This document shows, piece by piece, positions 25,422 through 34,570 of a DNA stretch of 64,000 nucleotides. Position 1 is the first letter of the stretch, and each line of letters begins with the position of its first letter. The translations under genes were made by a program, and so were the position numbers. This DNA comes from Streptomyces sp. JH14 (GTDB taxonomy: Bacteria > Actinomycetota > Actinomycetes > Streptomycetales > Streptomycetaceae): positions 6,386,001 to 6,450,000 of the forward strand of contig NZ_JAJNEL010000001.1 of the NCBI RefSeq assembly GCF_029428675.1, read 5' to 3'. Under the pieces are notes generated by a model that saw nothing but the letters and a program-made list of their open reading frames with translations, did not search any database and was not told where the DNA came from.

Positions 25422-26055
25422 TTCGAGTCACCCCCGCGGTGGTGGCCTGGCCGACCTCGACCGCGACATCGATACCTTCCGGAAGGTAGATGTCGACCCG
25501 GGAGCCGAAGCGGATCAGGCCGATGCGCTCGCCCTGCTCCACCTTCGTGCCCTGCGGGATGTACGGGACGATGCGCCGGGCAACCGCACCCGCGATCTGC
25601 ACCATCTCGATGTCGCCGAGCTCGGTGTCGAAGTGCCAGACAACGCGCTCGTTGTTCTCGCTCTCCTTGTTGAACGCCGGAACGAACCCACCGGGGATGT
25701 GCTCGACCGATGTCACCGTGCCGGCAAGCGGCGCGCGGTTGACGTGAACATTGAGCGGGCTCATGAAGATCGCGACGCGGGTACGCCCGTCCTTCCACGG
25801 CATGATGCTCTGCACCACGCCGTCGGCCGGCGAAATGACCCGGCCCTGGGTGATCTCGCGCTCGGGGTCGCGGAAGAACCACAGCATGCCCGCGGCGAGG
25901 GCGGTGGTGGGCACCGCCACGGCGGCCCAGCGTCCGGACTTGCGGGCCCGGGCAAGGCTGAGTGCCGCGGTGGCGACGGTCGGGAGGAGCCACGGCGAAG
26001 CTCCGCGCGCAAGGCGGACTCCGCCGCGTGGTGCAGAGGTTTGGCTGTCGGGCAT
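25408..26055 (-). CDS. psd: Phosphatidylserine decarboxylase
   Basis: A 215-residue membrane-linked pyruvoyl enzyme of the short PSD type. It has two N-terminal hydrophobic stretches, then SPADGVVQSI, MSPLNVHVNRAPL (active-site His), NKESENNERV and the self-cleavage site FGS in LIRFGSRVDIYLP; the Ser becomes the pyruvoyl group. It produces phosphatidylethanolamine, the major Streptomyces phospholipid. MPDSQTSAP at 26055 is used as the start; an ATG 12 codons upstream is possible. The gene overlaps pssA and lies downstream of, but separate from, the ethylmalonyl-CoA operon. Confidence 0.93.
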   Translation of the reverse strand: MPDSQTSAPRGGVRLARGASPWLLPTVATAALSLARARKSGRWAAVAVPTTALAAGMLWFFRDPEREITQGRVISPADGVVQSIMPWKDGRTRVAIFMSPLNVHVNRAPLAGTVTSVEHIPGGFVPAFNKESENNERVVWHFDTELGDIEMVQIAGAVARRIVPYIPQGTKVEQGERIGLIRFGSRVDIYLPEGIDVAVEVGQATTAGVTRIDRD

Positions 26056-26236
26056 GGATGACCTTCGTAGCGGATGATGCCGCGCTGGCAACGGGGGACG
26101 GCGGCTTTTCCGGCGATGCTATCGGTTGCGGCCCGCAACTGGGCAAGCCAGCAGCCGAGTCGGACGGCTGGAAGGCACCGGCTGAGGATGACAGGGTGTG
26201 ATCTTCTTCGCGGTTAAATCGCCACAAAGGGGATGA

Positions 26237-27442
26237 TCACCCCTGGAACCGGTACTCCTCGAGGAGTCGGCGCCCAATGATCATTTTCTGGATCTCGGCG
26301 GTACCTTCACCGATCAGCAGCATCGGAGCCTCCCGGTAGAGGCGCTCGATCTCGTACTCCTTGGAGAAGCCGTAACCGCCGTGGATACGGAAGGCGTCCT
26401 CGACGACTTCCTTGCAGTACTCGGAGGCGAGGTACTTCGCCATCCCTGCCTCCAGGTCGTTTCGTTCCCCGGAGTCCTTTTTGCGTGCCGCGTTCACCAT
26501 CATTGCATGGGCCGCTTCGACCTTGGTGGCCATTTCGGCCAGCTTGAACTGGATGGCCTGGTGCTGGGCGATCGGCTTTCCGAAGGTGTGGCGCTGCTGG
26601 GCGTAGGAAACGCCCAGCTCGAATGCACGCTGGGCGACCCCGCAGCCACGTGCGGCCACATTCACCCGGCCGACCTCGACGCCGTCCATCATTTGGTAAA
26701 ACCCTCGGCCGGTGGTGCCGCCGAGTACACGATTGGCCGGAATGCGTAGTCCGTCCATGATGAGTTCCGTCGTGTCGACGCCCTTGTAACCCATCTTGTC
26801 GATCTTTCCGGGGATCGTGAGCCCCGGCCGGACCTCGCCGAAGCCCGGCTCCTTCTCGACCAGGAAGGTCGTCATCGACTTGTGCGGGGCCGTGCCCTCG
26901 GGGTGTCCTTCGTCACTTCGGCACAGCACGGCGACGAGCGACGACGTGCCGCCGTTCGTCAGCCACATCTTCTGGCCGTTCAGGACGTACTCGTCGCCGT
27001 CCCTGACGCCCTTCGAAGTGATCGCCGATACATCGGAACCCAGCGCCGGCTCGGACATCGAGAACGCGCCCCGGACCTCGCCCAGTGCCATGCGCGGCAG
27101 GAACGTGTCCTTCTGCTCCTGAGTGCCGTGCTGCTTGAGCATGTACGCCACGATGAAGTGCGTGTTGATGATTCCCGACACGCTCATCCAGCCGCGGGCG
27201 ATTTCCTCCACACACAGCGCGTACGTGAGAAGCGACTCACCCAGACCCCCGTACTCCTCGGGAATCATCAGACCGAACAGGCCGAGCTCCTTGAGCCCCT
27301 CGACGATCTCCGTCGGGTACTCGTCGCGGTGCTCCAGCTGGGTGGCGACCGGAATGATCTCCTTGTCGACGAAATCCCGGACCGTGGAGAGGATTTCCTG
27401 TTGGATGTCGTTCAGACCGGCGGTCTGGGCGAGTCGCGTCAT
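26237..27442 (-). CDS. mcd: Acyl-CoA dehydrogenase, probable methylsuccinyl-CoA dehydrogenase
   Basis: A 401-residue flavin acyl-CoA dehydrogenase with the family signatures GAFSMSEPALGSD, WLTNGG and the C-terminal IHGGYGFSKEYEIERLYREA. In general it oxidises an acyl-CoA to the enoyl-CoA with electrons to ETF. Its place as last gene of ccr-ecm-mcl-mch-mcd points to methylsuccinyl-CoA to mesaconyl-CoA, the step known for the ethylmalonyl-CoA pathway. Only two bases separate it from the hydratase gene. Substrate assignment rests on context; sequence alone would allow a short branched-chain acyl-CoA dehydrogenase. Confidence 0.85.
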   Translation of the reverse strand: MTRLAQTAGLNDIQQEILSTVRDFVDKEIIPVATQLEHRDEYPTEIVEGLKELGLFGLMIPEEYGGLGESLLTYALCVEEIARGWMSVSGIINTHFIVAYMLKQHGTQEQKDTFLPRMALGEVRGAFSMSEPALGSDVSAITSKGVRDGDEYVLNGQKMWLTNGGTSSLVAVLCRSDEGHPEGTAPHKSMTTFLVEKEPGFGEVRPGLTIPGKIDKMGYKGVDTTELIMDGLRIPANRVLGGTTGRGFYQMMDGVEVGRVNVAARGCGVAQRAFELGVSYAQQRHTFGKPIAQHQAIQFKLAEMATKVEAAHAMMVNAARKKDSGERNDLEAGMAKYLASEYCKEVVEDAFRIHGGYGFSKEYEIERLYREAPMLLIGEGTAEIQKMIIGRRLLEEYRFQG

Positions 27443-27444
27443 GG

Positions 27445-27972
27445 CTACTTCTCCACGTTCTTCTGCGAAGGCTGGTTCAGCTCCGGGCGGCCGGGCTGCT
27501 CGCCGCCGCGCTCCTTGATGTACGTCTCGGTGGGGACCATCACCTTGCGACGGAACACACAGACGAGCGTGCCGTCCTGCTTGTATCCCTTGGTTTCCAC
27601 GTAAACGATTCCGCGGTCGCTCTTGGACTTTGACGGAATCTTGTCGAGAACGGTCGTCTCGCCGTAGATCGTGTCGCCGTGGAAGGTCGGTGCGACATGC
27701 TTCAGCGACTCGACCTCCAGGTTGGCGATCGCCTTGCCGGAGACGTCCGGGACGGACATGCCGAGCAACAGCGAGTAGATGTAGTTGCCTACGACAACGT
27801 TCTTGCCGAAATCGGTGGTCTTCTCCGCGTAGTTGCTGTCCATGTGCAGCGGGTGATGGTTCATGGTCAGCAGACAGAAAAGATGGTCGTCGTACTCCGT
27901 GACCGTCTTTCCCGGCCAGTGCTTGTAGACCGCACCGACCTCGAACTCCTCGTATGTGCGTCCGAACTGCAT
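27445..27972 (-). CDS. mch: MaoC-type hydratase, probable mesaconyl-CoA hydratase
   Basis: A 175-residue hot-dog-fold (R)-specific hydratase. It shows FEVGAVYKHWPGKTVTEYDDHLFCLLTMNHHPLHMDSNYA, the MaoC catalytic Asp/His segment (YDDHLF..., HPLH.D), followed by KNVVVGNYIYSLLLG. In the ethylmalonyl-CoA pathway this enzyme adds water to mesaconyl-C1-CoA giving beta-methylmalyl-CoA. It sits between the lyase gene (2 bases away) and the dehydrogenase gene (2 bases away), which supports this over a generic enoyl-CoA hydratase. The start MQFGRTYEEF is chosen over the longer frame. Confidence 0.88.
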   Translation of the reverse strand: MQFGRTYEEFEVGAVYKHWPGKTVTEYDDHLFCLLTMNHHPLHMDSNYAEKTTDFGKNVVVGNYIYSLLLGMSVPDVSGKAIANLEVESLKHVAPTFHGDTIYGETTVLDKIPSKSKSDRGIVYVETKGYKQDGTLVCVFRRKVMVPTETYIKERGGEQPGRPELNQPSQKNVEK

Positions 27973-27974
27973 GA

Positions 27975-28940
27975 TCAGGCCTCCGGAGCTTCGAACTTGG
28001 AGGTGCGCTGCATTCCGGCCGCGCGGCCCTTGCCCGCGATGACCAGGGCCATCTTCCGGCTGGCCTCGTCGATCATCTCGTCGCCGAGCATCGCCGAACC
28101 CTTCTTGCCGCCCTCCTCCGAGGTGCACCACTCGTATGCGTCGAGGATCAGCTCCGCGTGGTCGTAGTCCTCCTGCGAGGGCGAGAACACCTCGTTCGCC
28201 GCGTCCACCTGACCGGGGTGCAGCACCCACTTGCCGTCGAAGCCCAGCGCCGCCGCACGGCCCGCCACCTCGCGGTACGCGTCCACGTCACGGATCTGGA
28301 GGAAGGGGCCGTCGATCGCCTGCAGGTCGTGCGTACGGGCCGCCATCAGAATGCGCATCAGGATGTAGTGGTACGCGTCCGCGCCGTAGCCGGGCGGCTG
28401 CTGACCGACGACCAGGGTCTTCATGTTGATCGACGCCATGAAGTCCGCGGGGCCGAAGATCAGTGTCTCCAGGCGCGGCGAGGCGGCGGCGATGTCGTCG
28501 ATGTTCACCAGGCCCTTGGCGTTCTCGATCTGCGCCTCGATGCCGATCTTGCCGATCTCGAAGCCCATCGTCTTCTCGATCTGGGTCAGCAGGAGGTCGA
28601 GCGCGACGACCTGCTGGGCGTCCTGGACCTTCGGCAGCATGATGCAGTCGAGGTTCTGGCCGGCGCCCTCGACGACCGTGATCACATCGCGGTACGTCCA
28701 GTGCGTCGTCCAGTCATTCACTCGCACGACCCGGGTCTTGCCCGTCCAGTCGCCGTTGTTCAGCGCGTCGACGATGTGGTGCCGGGCGCCTTCCTTGGCG
28801 AGCGGGGCGCAGGCGTCCTCGAGGTCCAGGAAGACCTGGTCGGCCGGGAGGCCCTGGGCCTTCTCCAGGAACCGCGGGTTCGAGCCCGGGACGGCCAGGC
28901 AGGAGCGACGCGGACGCAGACGGTTCACGGGCTGGGTCAT
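27975..28940 (-). CDS. mcl: Beta-methylmalyl-CoA/malyl-CoA lyase (CitE-like)
   Basis: A 321-residue TIM-barrel lyase of the HpcH/CitE family. SCLAVPGSNPRFLEKA, DLEDACAPLAKEGAR (metal-binding Asp/Glu), AQIENAKGLVNID and FGPADFMASI are characteristic. It cleaves beta-methylmalyl-CoA to glyoxylate and propionyl-CoA, and often also malyl-CoA. Its start overlaps the mutase stop by 4 bases. In the pathway it frees glyoxylate, which then joins acetyl-CoA to form malate; propionyl-CoA goes to succinyl-CoA or polyketide precursors. Confidence 0.92.
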   Translation of the reverse strand: MTQPVNRLRPRRSCLAVPGSNPRFLEKAQGLPADQVFLDLEDACAPLAKEGARHHIVDALNNGDWTGKTRVVRVNDWTTHWTYRDVITVVEGAGQNLDCIMLPKVQDAQQVVALDLLLTQIEKTMGFEIGKIGIEAQIENAKGLVNIDDIAAASPRLETLIFGPADFMASINMKTLVVGQQPPGYGADAYHYILMRILMAARTHDLQAIDGPFLQIRDVDAYREVAGRAAALGFDGKWVLHPGQVDAANEVFSPSQEDYDHAELILDAYEWCTSEEGGKKGSAMLGDEMIDEASRKMALVIAGKGRAAGMQRTSKFEAPEA

Positions 28941-30949
28941 GCGGGGACCTCCAGAGGGTCGAGCTTGTTCGCTTTCCGGATCTCGTCGACGATACGGCCG
29001 ATGATCTCCGTGATGCCGAAGTCCTTCGGGGTGAATACGGCGGCGACGCCCGCCTCGATCAGCGCGGTGGCGTCGGCGGGCGGAATGATCCCGCCCGCGA
29101 TGACCGGTATGTCGTTGGCGCCGGCCTCGCGCAGCCGGTTCAGCACGTCCGGCACCAGCTCGGCGTGCGAGCCGGACAGGATCGACAGACCGACGCAGTG
29201 CACGTCCTCGGCGAGTGCCGCCGAGACGATCTGTTCGGGGGTCAGCCTGATCCCCTGGTAGACGACCTCGAACCCGGCGTCACGGGCCCGTACGGCGATC
29301 TGCTCGGCGCCGTTGGAGTGCCCGTCCAGGCCCGGCTTGCCGACCAGCAGCCGCAGCCGCCCGGCTCCGAGGTCCTCGGCGGTACGGGCGACCTTCTCCC
29401 GTACGAGAGCGAGCGGCGTGCCCGCCTCCGCGGTCACCGCGACCGGTGCGGACGACACGCCCGTCGGGGCCCGGAACTCGCCGAACACATCGCGCAGCGC
29501 CCACGACCACTCGCCGGTGGTGACACCCGCTCGGGCGCATTCGACGGTCGCTTCCATCATGTTGTCGGTGCCGGCCGCGGCCTTCTTGAGTGCGGCGAGC
29601 GCCTCGGTGGCGCGGGTCTCGTCCCGGTTGTCGCGCCACTCGTGGAGCGCCGCGACCACCCTGGCCTCGTTGGCGGGGTCGACCGTCATGATCGCGCCGT
29701 CGAGGTCCGAGGTGAGCGGGTTCGGCTCGGTCGTCTCGTAGATGTTGACGCCGACGATCTTCTCCTCGCCGCCCTCGATCCGGGCCCGCCGCTGTGCGTG
29801 CGAGGAGACCAGTTCCGACTTCAGGTAGCCGGACTCGACGGCGGCCATGGCGCCGCCCATCTGCTGGATCCGGTCGATCTCCGCGAGCGAGTCGGTGACC
29901 AGGGCGTCGACCTTGGCCTCGATGACATGCGATCCGGCGAAGATGTCCTCGTACTCCAGCAGGTCGCTCTCGTGCGCGAGGACCTGCTGGATCCGCAGCG
30001 ACCACTGCTGGTCCCAGGGCCGGGGGAGCCCCAGCGCCTCGTTCCAGGCGGGCAGCTGGACGGCCCGCGCGCGGGCGTCCTTGGAGAGGGTGACGGCCAG
30101 CATCTCCAGGACGATGCGCTGGACGTTGTTCTCCGGCTGCGCCTCGGTCAGCCCGAGGGAGTTGACCTGGACGCCGTAGCGGAACCGGCGCTGCTTGGCG
30201 TCGGTGATGCCGTACCGCTCGCGCGTGACCTGGTCCCAGATGCGGCCGAAGGCGCGCATCTTGCACATCTCCTCGATGAAGCGGACGCCCGCGTTCACGA
30301 AGAAGGAGATGCGGGCGACGACATCGCCGAACTTCTCCTCGGGCACCTGCCCGGAGTCACGGACCGCGTCGAGCACGGCGATCGCCGTCGACATGGCGTA
30401 CGCGATCTCCTGGACCGGAGTGGCCCCCGCCTCCTGCAGGTGGTAGCTGCAGATGTTGATCGGGTTCCACTTCGGTATGCGGTTGACCGTGTACGTGATC
30501 ATGTCGGTGGTCAGCCGCAGGGAAGGGCCGGGCGGGAAGACGTGCGTCCCGCGCGAGAGGTACTCCTTGACGATGTCGTTCTGCGTCGTGCCCTGGAGCT
30601 TGGCGGCGTCGGCGCCCTGTTCCTCGGCGACCACCTGATAGAGCGCGAGCAGCCACATCGCGGTGGCGTTGATCGTCATCGAGGTGTTCATCTGCTCCAG
30701 CGGGATGTCCTGGAACAGCCGCCGCATGTCGCCGAGGTGCGAGACGGGGACCCCGACCCGGCCGACCTCGCCGCGGGCGAGGATGTGGTCGGGGTCGTAA
30801 CCCGTCTGGGTCGGGAGGTCGAAGGCGACCGACAGACCCGTCTGGCCCTTGGCGAGGTTGCGCCGGTAGAGCTCGTTGGACGCCTCGGCGGTCGAGTGAC
30901 CGGCGTACGTCCGCATGAGCCATGGGCGGTCCTTCTGACGGCCACTCAT
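28937..30949 (-). CDS. meaA: Ethylmalonyl-CoA mutase, adenosylcobalamin-dependent
   Basis: A 670-residue B12-dependent acyl-CoA mutase with catalytic barrel and cobalamin domain in one chain. The N-terminal barrel includes RTYAGHSTAEASNELYRRNL and FDLPTQTGYDPDH. The C-terminal B12 domain has the DxHxxG base-off motif in KPGLDGHSNGAEQIA and IIGRIV...at its end. It rearranges ethylmalonyl-CoA to methylsuccinyl-CoA. The protein lacks the extra small subunit of methylmalonyl-CoA mutase, as expected for MeaA/Ecm. MSGRQKDRPWL at 30949 is the start, one base after the ccr stop. Commonly called MeaA in Streptomyces. Confidence 0.94.
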   Translation of the reverse strand: MSGRQKDRPWLMRTYAGHSTAEASNELYRRNLAKGQTGLSVAFDLPTQTGYDPDHILARGEVGRVGVPVSHLGDMRRLFQDIPLEQMNTSMTINATAMWLLALYQVVAEEQGADAAKLQGTTQNDIVKEYLSRGTHVFPPGPSLRLTTDMITYTVNRIPKWNPINICSYHLQEAGATPVQEIAYAMSTAIAVLDAVRDSGQVPEEKFGDVVARISFFVNAGVRFIEEMCKMRAFGRIWDQVTRERYGITDAKQRRFRYGVQVNSLGLTEAQPENNVQRIVLEMLAVTLSKDARARAVQLPAWNEALGLPRPWDQQWSLRIQQVLAHESDLLEYEDIFAGSHVIEAKVDALVTDSLAEIDRIQQMGGAMAAVESGYLKSELVSSHAQRRARIEGGEEKIVGVNIYETTEPNPLTSDLDGAIMTVDPANEARVVAALHEWRDNRDETRATEALAALKKAAAGTDNMMEATVECARAGVTTGEWSWALRDVFGEFRAPTGVSSAPVAVTAEAGTPLALVREKVARTAEDLGAGRLRLLVGKPGLDGHSNGAEQIAVRARDAGFEVVYQGIRLTPEQIVSAALAEDVHCVGLSILSGSHAELVPDVLNRLREAGANDIPVIAGGIIPPADATALIEAGVAAVFTPKDFGITEIIGRIVDEIRKANKLDPLEVPA

Positions 30950-30950
30950 G

Positions 30951-32288
30951 TCAGATGTCCCGGAAGCGGTTGATGGCGTCGATGTGCTGCTCGCGCAGCT
31001 CCTCGTTGCGCACACCCAGACCCTCGCGCGGGGCCAGCGCCAGGACGCCGACCTTGCCCTGGTGCAGGTTGCGGTGCACGTCGTACGCGGCCTGGCCGGT
31101 CTCCTCCAGGGAGTAGACCTTCGACAGCGTCGGGTGGATCTTGCCCTTGGCGACCAGCCGGTTGGCCTCCCACGCCTCGCGGTAGTTCGCGAAGTGCGAG
31201 CCCACGATCTTCTTCAGCGACATCCACAGGTAGCGGTTGTCGTACTCGTGGTTGTAGCCCGACGTGGACGCGCAGGTGACGATCGTGCCGCCCTTGCGGG
31301 TCACGTACACGGAGGCGCCGAACGTCTCGCGGCCCGGGTGCTCGAAGACGATGTCCACGTCCTCGCCACCGGTCAGCTCACGGATGCGCTTGCCGAACCG
31401 CTTCCACTCGCGCGGGTCCTGGTTGTGCTCGTCCTTCCAGAACTTGTAGCCCTCGGCGTTGCGGTCGATGATCGCCTCGGCGCCCATCTTCCGGCAGATG
31501 TCCGCCTTCTGCTCGCTGGAGACGACGCAGATGGGGTTGGCGCCACCGGCCAGCGCGAACTGCGTGGCGTATGAACCGAGTCCGCCGCTGGCGCCCCAGA
31601 TCAGCACGTTGTCGCCCTGCTTCATGCCGGCGCCGTTGCGCGAGACGAGCTGGCGGTACGCGGTGGAGTTGACCAGGCCCGGAGCGGCGGCCTCCTCCCA
31701 GCTGAGGTGCTGCGGCTTCGGCATCAGCTGGTTGGACTTGACGAGCGCGATCTCGGCGAGGCCGCCGAAGTTGGTCTCGAAGCCCCAGATCCGCTGCTCG
31801 GGGTCGAGCATCGTGTCGTTGTGGCCGTCCGAGGACTCCAGTTCGACCGAGAGGCAGTGCGCGACGACCTCGTCACCGGGGTGCCAGGCGTTGACGCCGG
31901 GGCCGGTGCGCAGGACGACGCCCGCCAGGTCGGAGCCGATGACGTGGTACGGCAGGTCGTGGCGCTTGGTGAGCTCGCTGAGCCGTCCGTAGCGCTCCAG
32001 GAAGCCGAAGGTGGACATCGGCTCGAAGATCGAGGTCCAGACCGAGTTGTAGTTCACCGAGCTGGCCATGACGGCGACCAGCGCCTCGCCGGGCCCGAGC
32101 TCGGGGACCGGGACGTCGTCGACGTGCAGCGACTTGCGGGGGTCCTTGTCGCGGGTGTCGAGCCCGGCGAACATCTCCGTCTCGTCCTTGTGCACGGTCA
32201 CCGCGCGGTACGACTCGGGGATGGACAGGGCCGCGAAATCCGCGGCCGTGCTGTCCTGCGATTGGATCGCGTCCAGGATTTCCTTCAC
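30951..32288 (-). CDS. ccr: Crotonyl-CoA carboxylase/reductase
   Basis: A 445-residue NADPH-dependent medium-chain reductase of the CCR family. It shows DVPVPELGPGEALVAVMASSVNYNSVWTSIFEP, GSDLAGVV, WGASGGLGSYATQFALAGGA (nucleotide-binding fold) and VFEHPGRETFGASVYV with the CO2-binding Asn/Glu/His region. It reductively carboxylates crotonyl-CoA to ethylmalonyl-CoA, the entry step of the ethylmalonyl-CoA pathway and a supplier of ethylmalonyl extender units for polyketides. GTG at 32288 has GGAGG upstream, and the frame further upstream is non-coding in character. It leads a five-gene operon running to 26237. Confidence 0.96.
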   Translation of the reverse strand: MKEILDAIQSQDSTAADFAALSIPESYRAVTVHKDETEMFAGLDTRDKDPRKSLHVDDVPVPELGPGEALVAVMASSVNYNSVWTSIFEPMSTFGFLERYGRLSELTKRHDLPYHVIGSDLAGVVLRTGPGVNAWHPGDEVVAHCLSVELESSDGHNDTMLDPEQRIWGFETNFGGLAEIALVKSNQLMPKPQHLSWEEAAAPGLVNSTAYRQLVSRNGAGMKQGDNVLIWGASGGLGSYATQFALAGGANPICVVSSEQKADICRKMGAEAIIDRNAEGYKFWKDEHNQDPREWKRFGKRIRELTGGEDVDIVFEHPGRETFGASVYVTRKGGTIVTCASTSGYNHEYDNRYLWMSLKKIVGSHFANYREAWEANRLVAKGKIHPTLSKVYSLEETGQAAYDVHRNLHQGKVGVLALAPREGLGVRNEELREQHIDAINRFRDI

Positions 32289-32681
32289 GGTGTGCCTCCG
32301 GAATGGGGTCTCCCCTGCTCGAGCGGAGCCGAGAGCTCGGGGAGTGCGTCGAGGGAACGCTTGAGTTCCCTGCCAACGGGGGGATGCGGTGCGATGTGGA
32401 GGTGCTGCCGTCGGTTCGGCTGGTAAGGCTTCGGCTTGCTCTGGTGGAGCAGAAGGGTTTGCCTGTGACGCAGGCGCCCGGGCGCGCAGGCACATGGCTT
32501 GCGGGGACAGCCGGCGTACGTGAGGTCTCTGCACGCCGGCCGCCCGGACAACTTCAACGTATGGCACTCCGTGACACCTGGCAAGGCACTCGGTGCCAAC
32601 AATTTCACTCACTTGTCGTCCGGCGGGCACGCATGAGCAACATGTGGGGTGTTTCGCCGGATTCTGTCCCGCTCGGTACGG
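32289..32681 (-). promoter_or_regulatory. Upstream region of the ccr operon
   Basis: 393 bases without a supportable gene lie between ccr and the acetyltransferase gene, both minus strand. TTGCCA at about 32585-32580 followed after 17 bases by TACGTT is a possible sigma-70-type promoter. A small inverted repeat GGCAC/GTGCC lies just before it. No riboswitch was recognised. Confidence 0.4.
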
Positions 32682-33479
32682 TCAGACGGCGCCCCGGTAC
32701 ACATACGGCGTAGTGGTGCCGAGCGCCCTGAAACCGAGCCGCTGAAGGATCGGACGGCTCTGGTCGGACGCGTCGACCTGCAGATACGTGAAACCGCGCT
32801 CGGCGGCGATCCGGGCGCGGAAGGCCACCAGCGCCCGGTAGATGCCCTTCCGCCGCCATGGCTCGACCGTTCCGCCGCCCCACAGCCCCGCGAAGCCGGT
32901 GCCCGGGTAGAGCTCCATGCGGGCCGAGCTCACCGGCTCGTCGCCCGCCATGGCCAGCACGGCGACGAAGCTGTCCGGGTCCTCGGCCAGCCGGGCCAGC
33001 ACCTGGTGCCGCAGCCGTGACCAGTCCGAGCCGAACGCCCGCTCATGGGCCCGGGCCATCAGCTCCACATCGGCCGCGTCGGTCACCGTGCGCAGTCGGA
33101 CGCCCTCGGGGAGTTCCACCGCGGTCGGGAGGTCCGCGACCGGGGCCACCAGCAGGGTCTCCGGCTCCTCCGCGACGAAGCCGGCCGCCCGCAGCCGCTG
33201 CCCCAGGTCCGCCGGCCGGTCGTGCGCGTACAGCTTCCACTCGAACGCGTCGAGGCCGAGTGCGCCGAAGTGCTCCACCTGCGCCGCGATCGCGGCATCG
33301 GCCCGGACGGCGTCCAGATCCGGTGACGACCAGACGACGCCGTTCCAGTCGTCGGCCGCGCCGACCTGACGTACGACGTCGGCGGTGCGCTCGACGCGCA
33401 CACCGGGGCCGTCGGGGCGGGCGTGCTCGCGCATCTCGTGGTCGAAGAGGGACAGCAAGGTGTTGTCATCAGGGATCAT
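32682..33479 (-). CDS. GNAT-family N-acetyltransferase
   Basis: A 265-residue acetyltransferase. The C-terminal GNAT core includes GDEPVSSARMELYPGTGFAGLWGGGTVEPWRRKGIYRALVAF, where the R-x-K-G-I-Y pyrophosphate-binding loop (motif A) is clear, then QVDASDQSRPILQRLGFRAL. The N-terminal half (~130 residues) is a second, less conserved domain. It transfers an acetyl group from acetyl-CoA to an unknown acceptor. Gene start MIPDDNTLLSLFD is chosen because upstream codons lack conservation. It stands alone between ccr and tetR. Confidence 0.85.
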   Translation of the reverse strand: MIPDDNTLLSLFDHEMREHARPDGPGVRVERTADVVRQVGAADDWNGVVWSSPDLDAVRADAAIAAQVEHFGALGLDAFEWKLYAHDRPADLGQRLRAAGFVAEEPETLLVAPVADLPTAVELPEGVRLRTVTDAADVELMARAHERAFGSDWSRLRHQVLARLAEDPDSFVAVLAMAGDEPVSSARMELYPGTGFAGLWGGGTVEPWRRKGIYRALVAFRARIAAERGFTYLQVDASDQSRPILQRLGFRALGTTTPYVYRGAV

Positions 33480-33615
33480 GCGCCCACCACAACACCGGGG
33501 AGTCCGGGTGGCAACCAGGTTTCGGCGCCCGGGTACGCGCACGCCGGACGGGCTCGGCGGCGAGCCCGTCCGGCGTGCGGAGTCCGACGTGGCGGATCGG
33601 CCAACAGGCCCCCGC

Positions 33616-34434
33616 TCAACGGTCCTTGAGTGCCTGCTGGATCGTCCGCATCACTTCGTCGAGCGGTGCGTCGGTGCGCGCAACCGCGACCAGCACCTCG
33701 CCCTCCGTGCTCACCGAAGCGGCGGGCGGCGGGGACGCGGGTTCGGTCCCGGCGATCCGGCCCGCACCGATCCCGGTCCCGAAGGTGTCCCGGACGATCG
33801 CGAACGCGTGGTCGAGCTGGGCCTCCACGTCGCCCTGGCCGTCCGCCCGCAGCCAGCGGCGCAGCACATGGTTGTGCGCGGTGACGACAGCGGACGCCGC
33901 GACCTCCGCCAGCAGCGGATCGTCGTTGCCGACATGGTGGTCGCGCTCGTCGAAATGGCCCAGCAGATAGCGTGTGAACAGCCGCTCGTAGCGGGCCACC
34001 GACGCGATCTCGGCCTCCCGCAGCGTGGGGACCTCACGGGTCAGTTTGTACCGGGCCACGGAGACCGCGGGCTTGGCCGCGTACATCTTCATGACTTCCT
34101 TGATGCCGCGGCAGACGGTGTCGAGCGGGTGCTCGTGCGCGGGAGCGGCATTGAGGACGGCCTCGGCCCGGACGAGGGTGTCGTCGTGATCCGGGAAGAT
34201 CGCCTCTTCCTTGGAGCGGAAGTGGCGGAAAAAGGTCCGCCGGGCGACTCCCGCGGCGCCCGCGATCTCGTCGACCGTCGTCGCCTCGTATCCCTTGGTG
34301 GCGAAGAGCTCCATCGCCGCGGCGGCCAGTTCGCGGCGCATTTTGAGCCGTTGGGCGGCGGCGCGCGTGCCTGCGGCACTCTCCGGGGCGTCGGGCGCGG
34401 CGGAGACACGGGGGGACCTGGCAGGCTGGGACAT
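33616..34434 (-). CDS. TetR-family transcriptional regulator
   Basis: A 272-residue regulator. The N-terminal TetR helix-turn-helix reads ELFATKGYEATTVDEIAGAAGVARRTFFRHFRSKEE (residues ~45-80), followed by an all-helical ligand domain and a disordered tail. It lies 136 bases downstream of the 3-hydroxyacyl-CoA dehydrogenase gene on the same strand, with a terminator hairpin between. A role in controlling acyl-CoA genes nearby (hbd or ccr) is plausible but not shown by an operator. ATG 34434 is used; MQYVHTMSQ a few codons earlier is possible. Confidence 0.88.
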   Translation of the reverse strand: MSQPARSPRVSAAPDAPESAAGTRAAAQRLKMRRELAAAAMELFATKGYEATTVDEIAGAAGVARRTFFRHFRSKEEAIFPDHDDTLVRAEAVLNAAPAHEHPLDTVCRGIKEVMKMYAAKPAVSVARYKLTREVPTLREAEIASVARYERLFTRYLLGHFDERDHHVGNDDPLLAEVAASAVVTAHNHVLRRWLRADGQGDVEAQLDHAFAIVRDTFGTGIGAGRIAGTEPASPPPAASVSTEGEVLVAVARTDAPLDEVMRTIQQALKDR

Positions 34435-34520
34435 GGTGTGAACGTACTGCATCGGCGCAGGGGAGCGCGCCTGCGGGGGCGGGCCGCCCGGAGGATCGAG
34501 CAGCCCGCCCCAGCCGGCCC

Positions 34521-34544
34521 CCGGCCCCGGAACCGCGGGGCCGG
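34521..34544 (-). terminator. Terminator after the 3-hydroxyacyl-CoA dehydrogenase gene
   Basis: A 9-bp GC stem (34521-34529 with 34536-34544) and a 6-base loop, 26 bases past the stop. Confidence 0.5.
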
Positions 34545-34570
34545 CCGGCCCCGCGGCCGTCGGCCGGCCC

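Noticed and set aside
24348..25673. 441-codon plus-strand frame across the terminators and pssA
   Set aside because: Runs through two strong hairpins and antisense to pssA; His/Glu/Arg-rich shadow.
26205..26260. Small inverted repeat AGGGG/CCCCT near the end of the ethylmalonyl-CoA operon as a terminator
   Set aside because: Only five paired bases and overlapping the stop codon; too weak to list.
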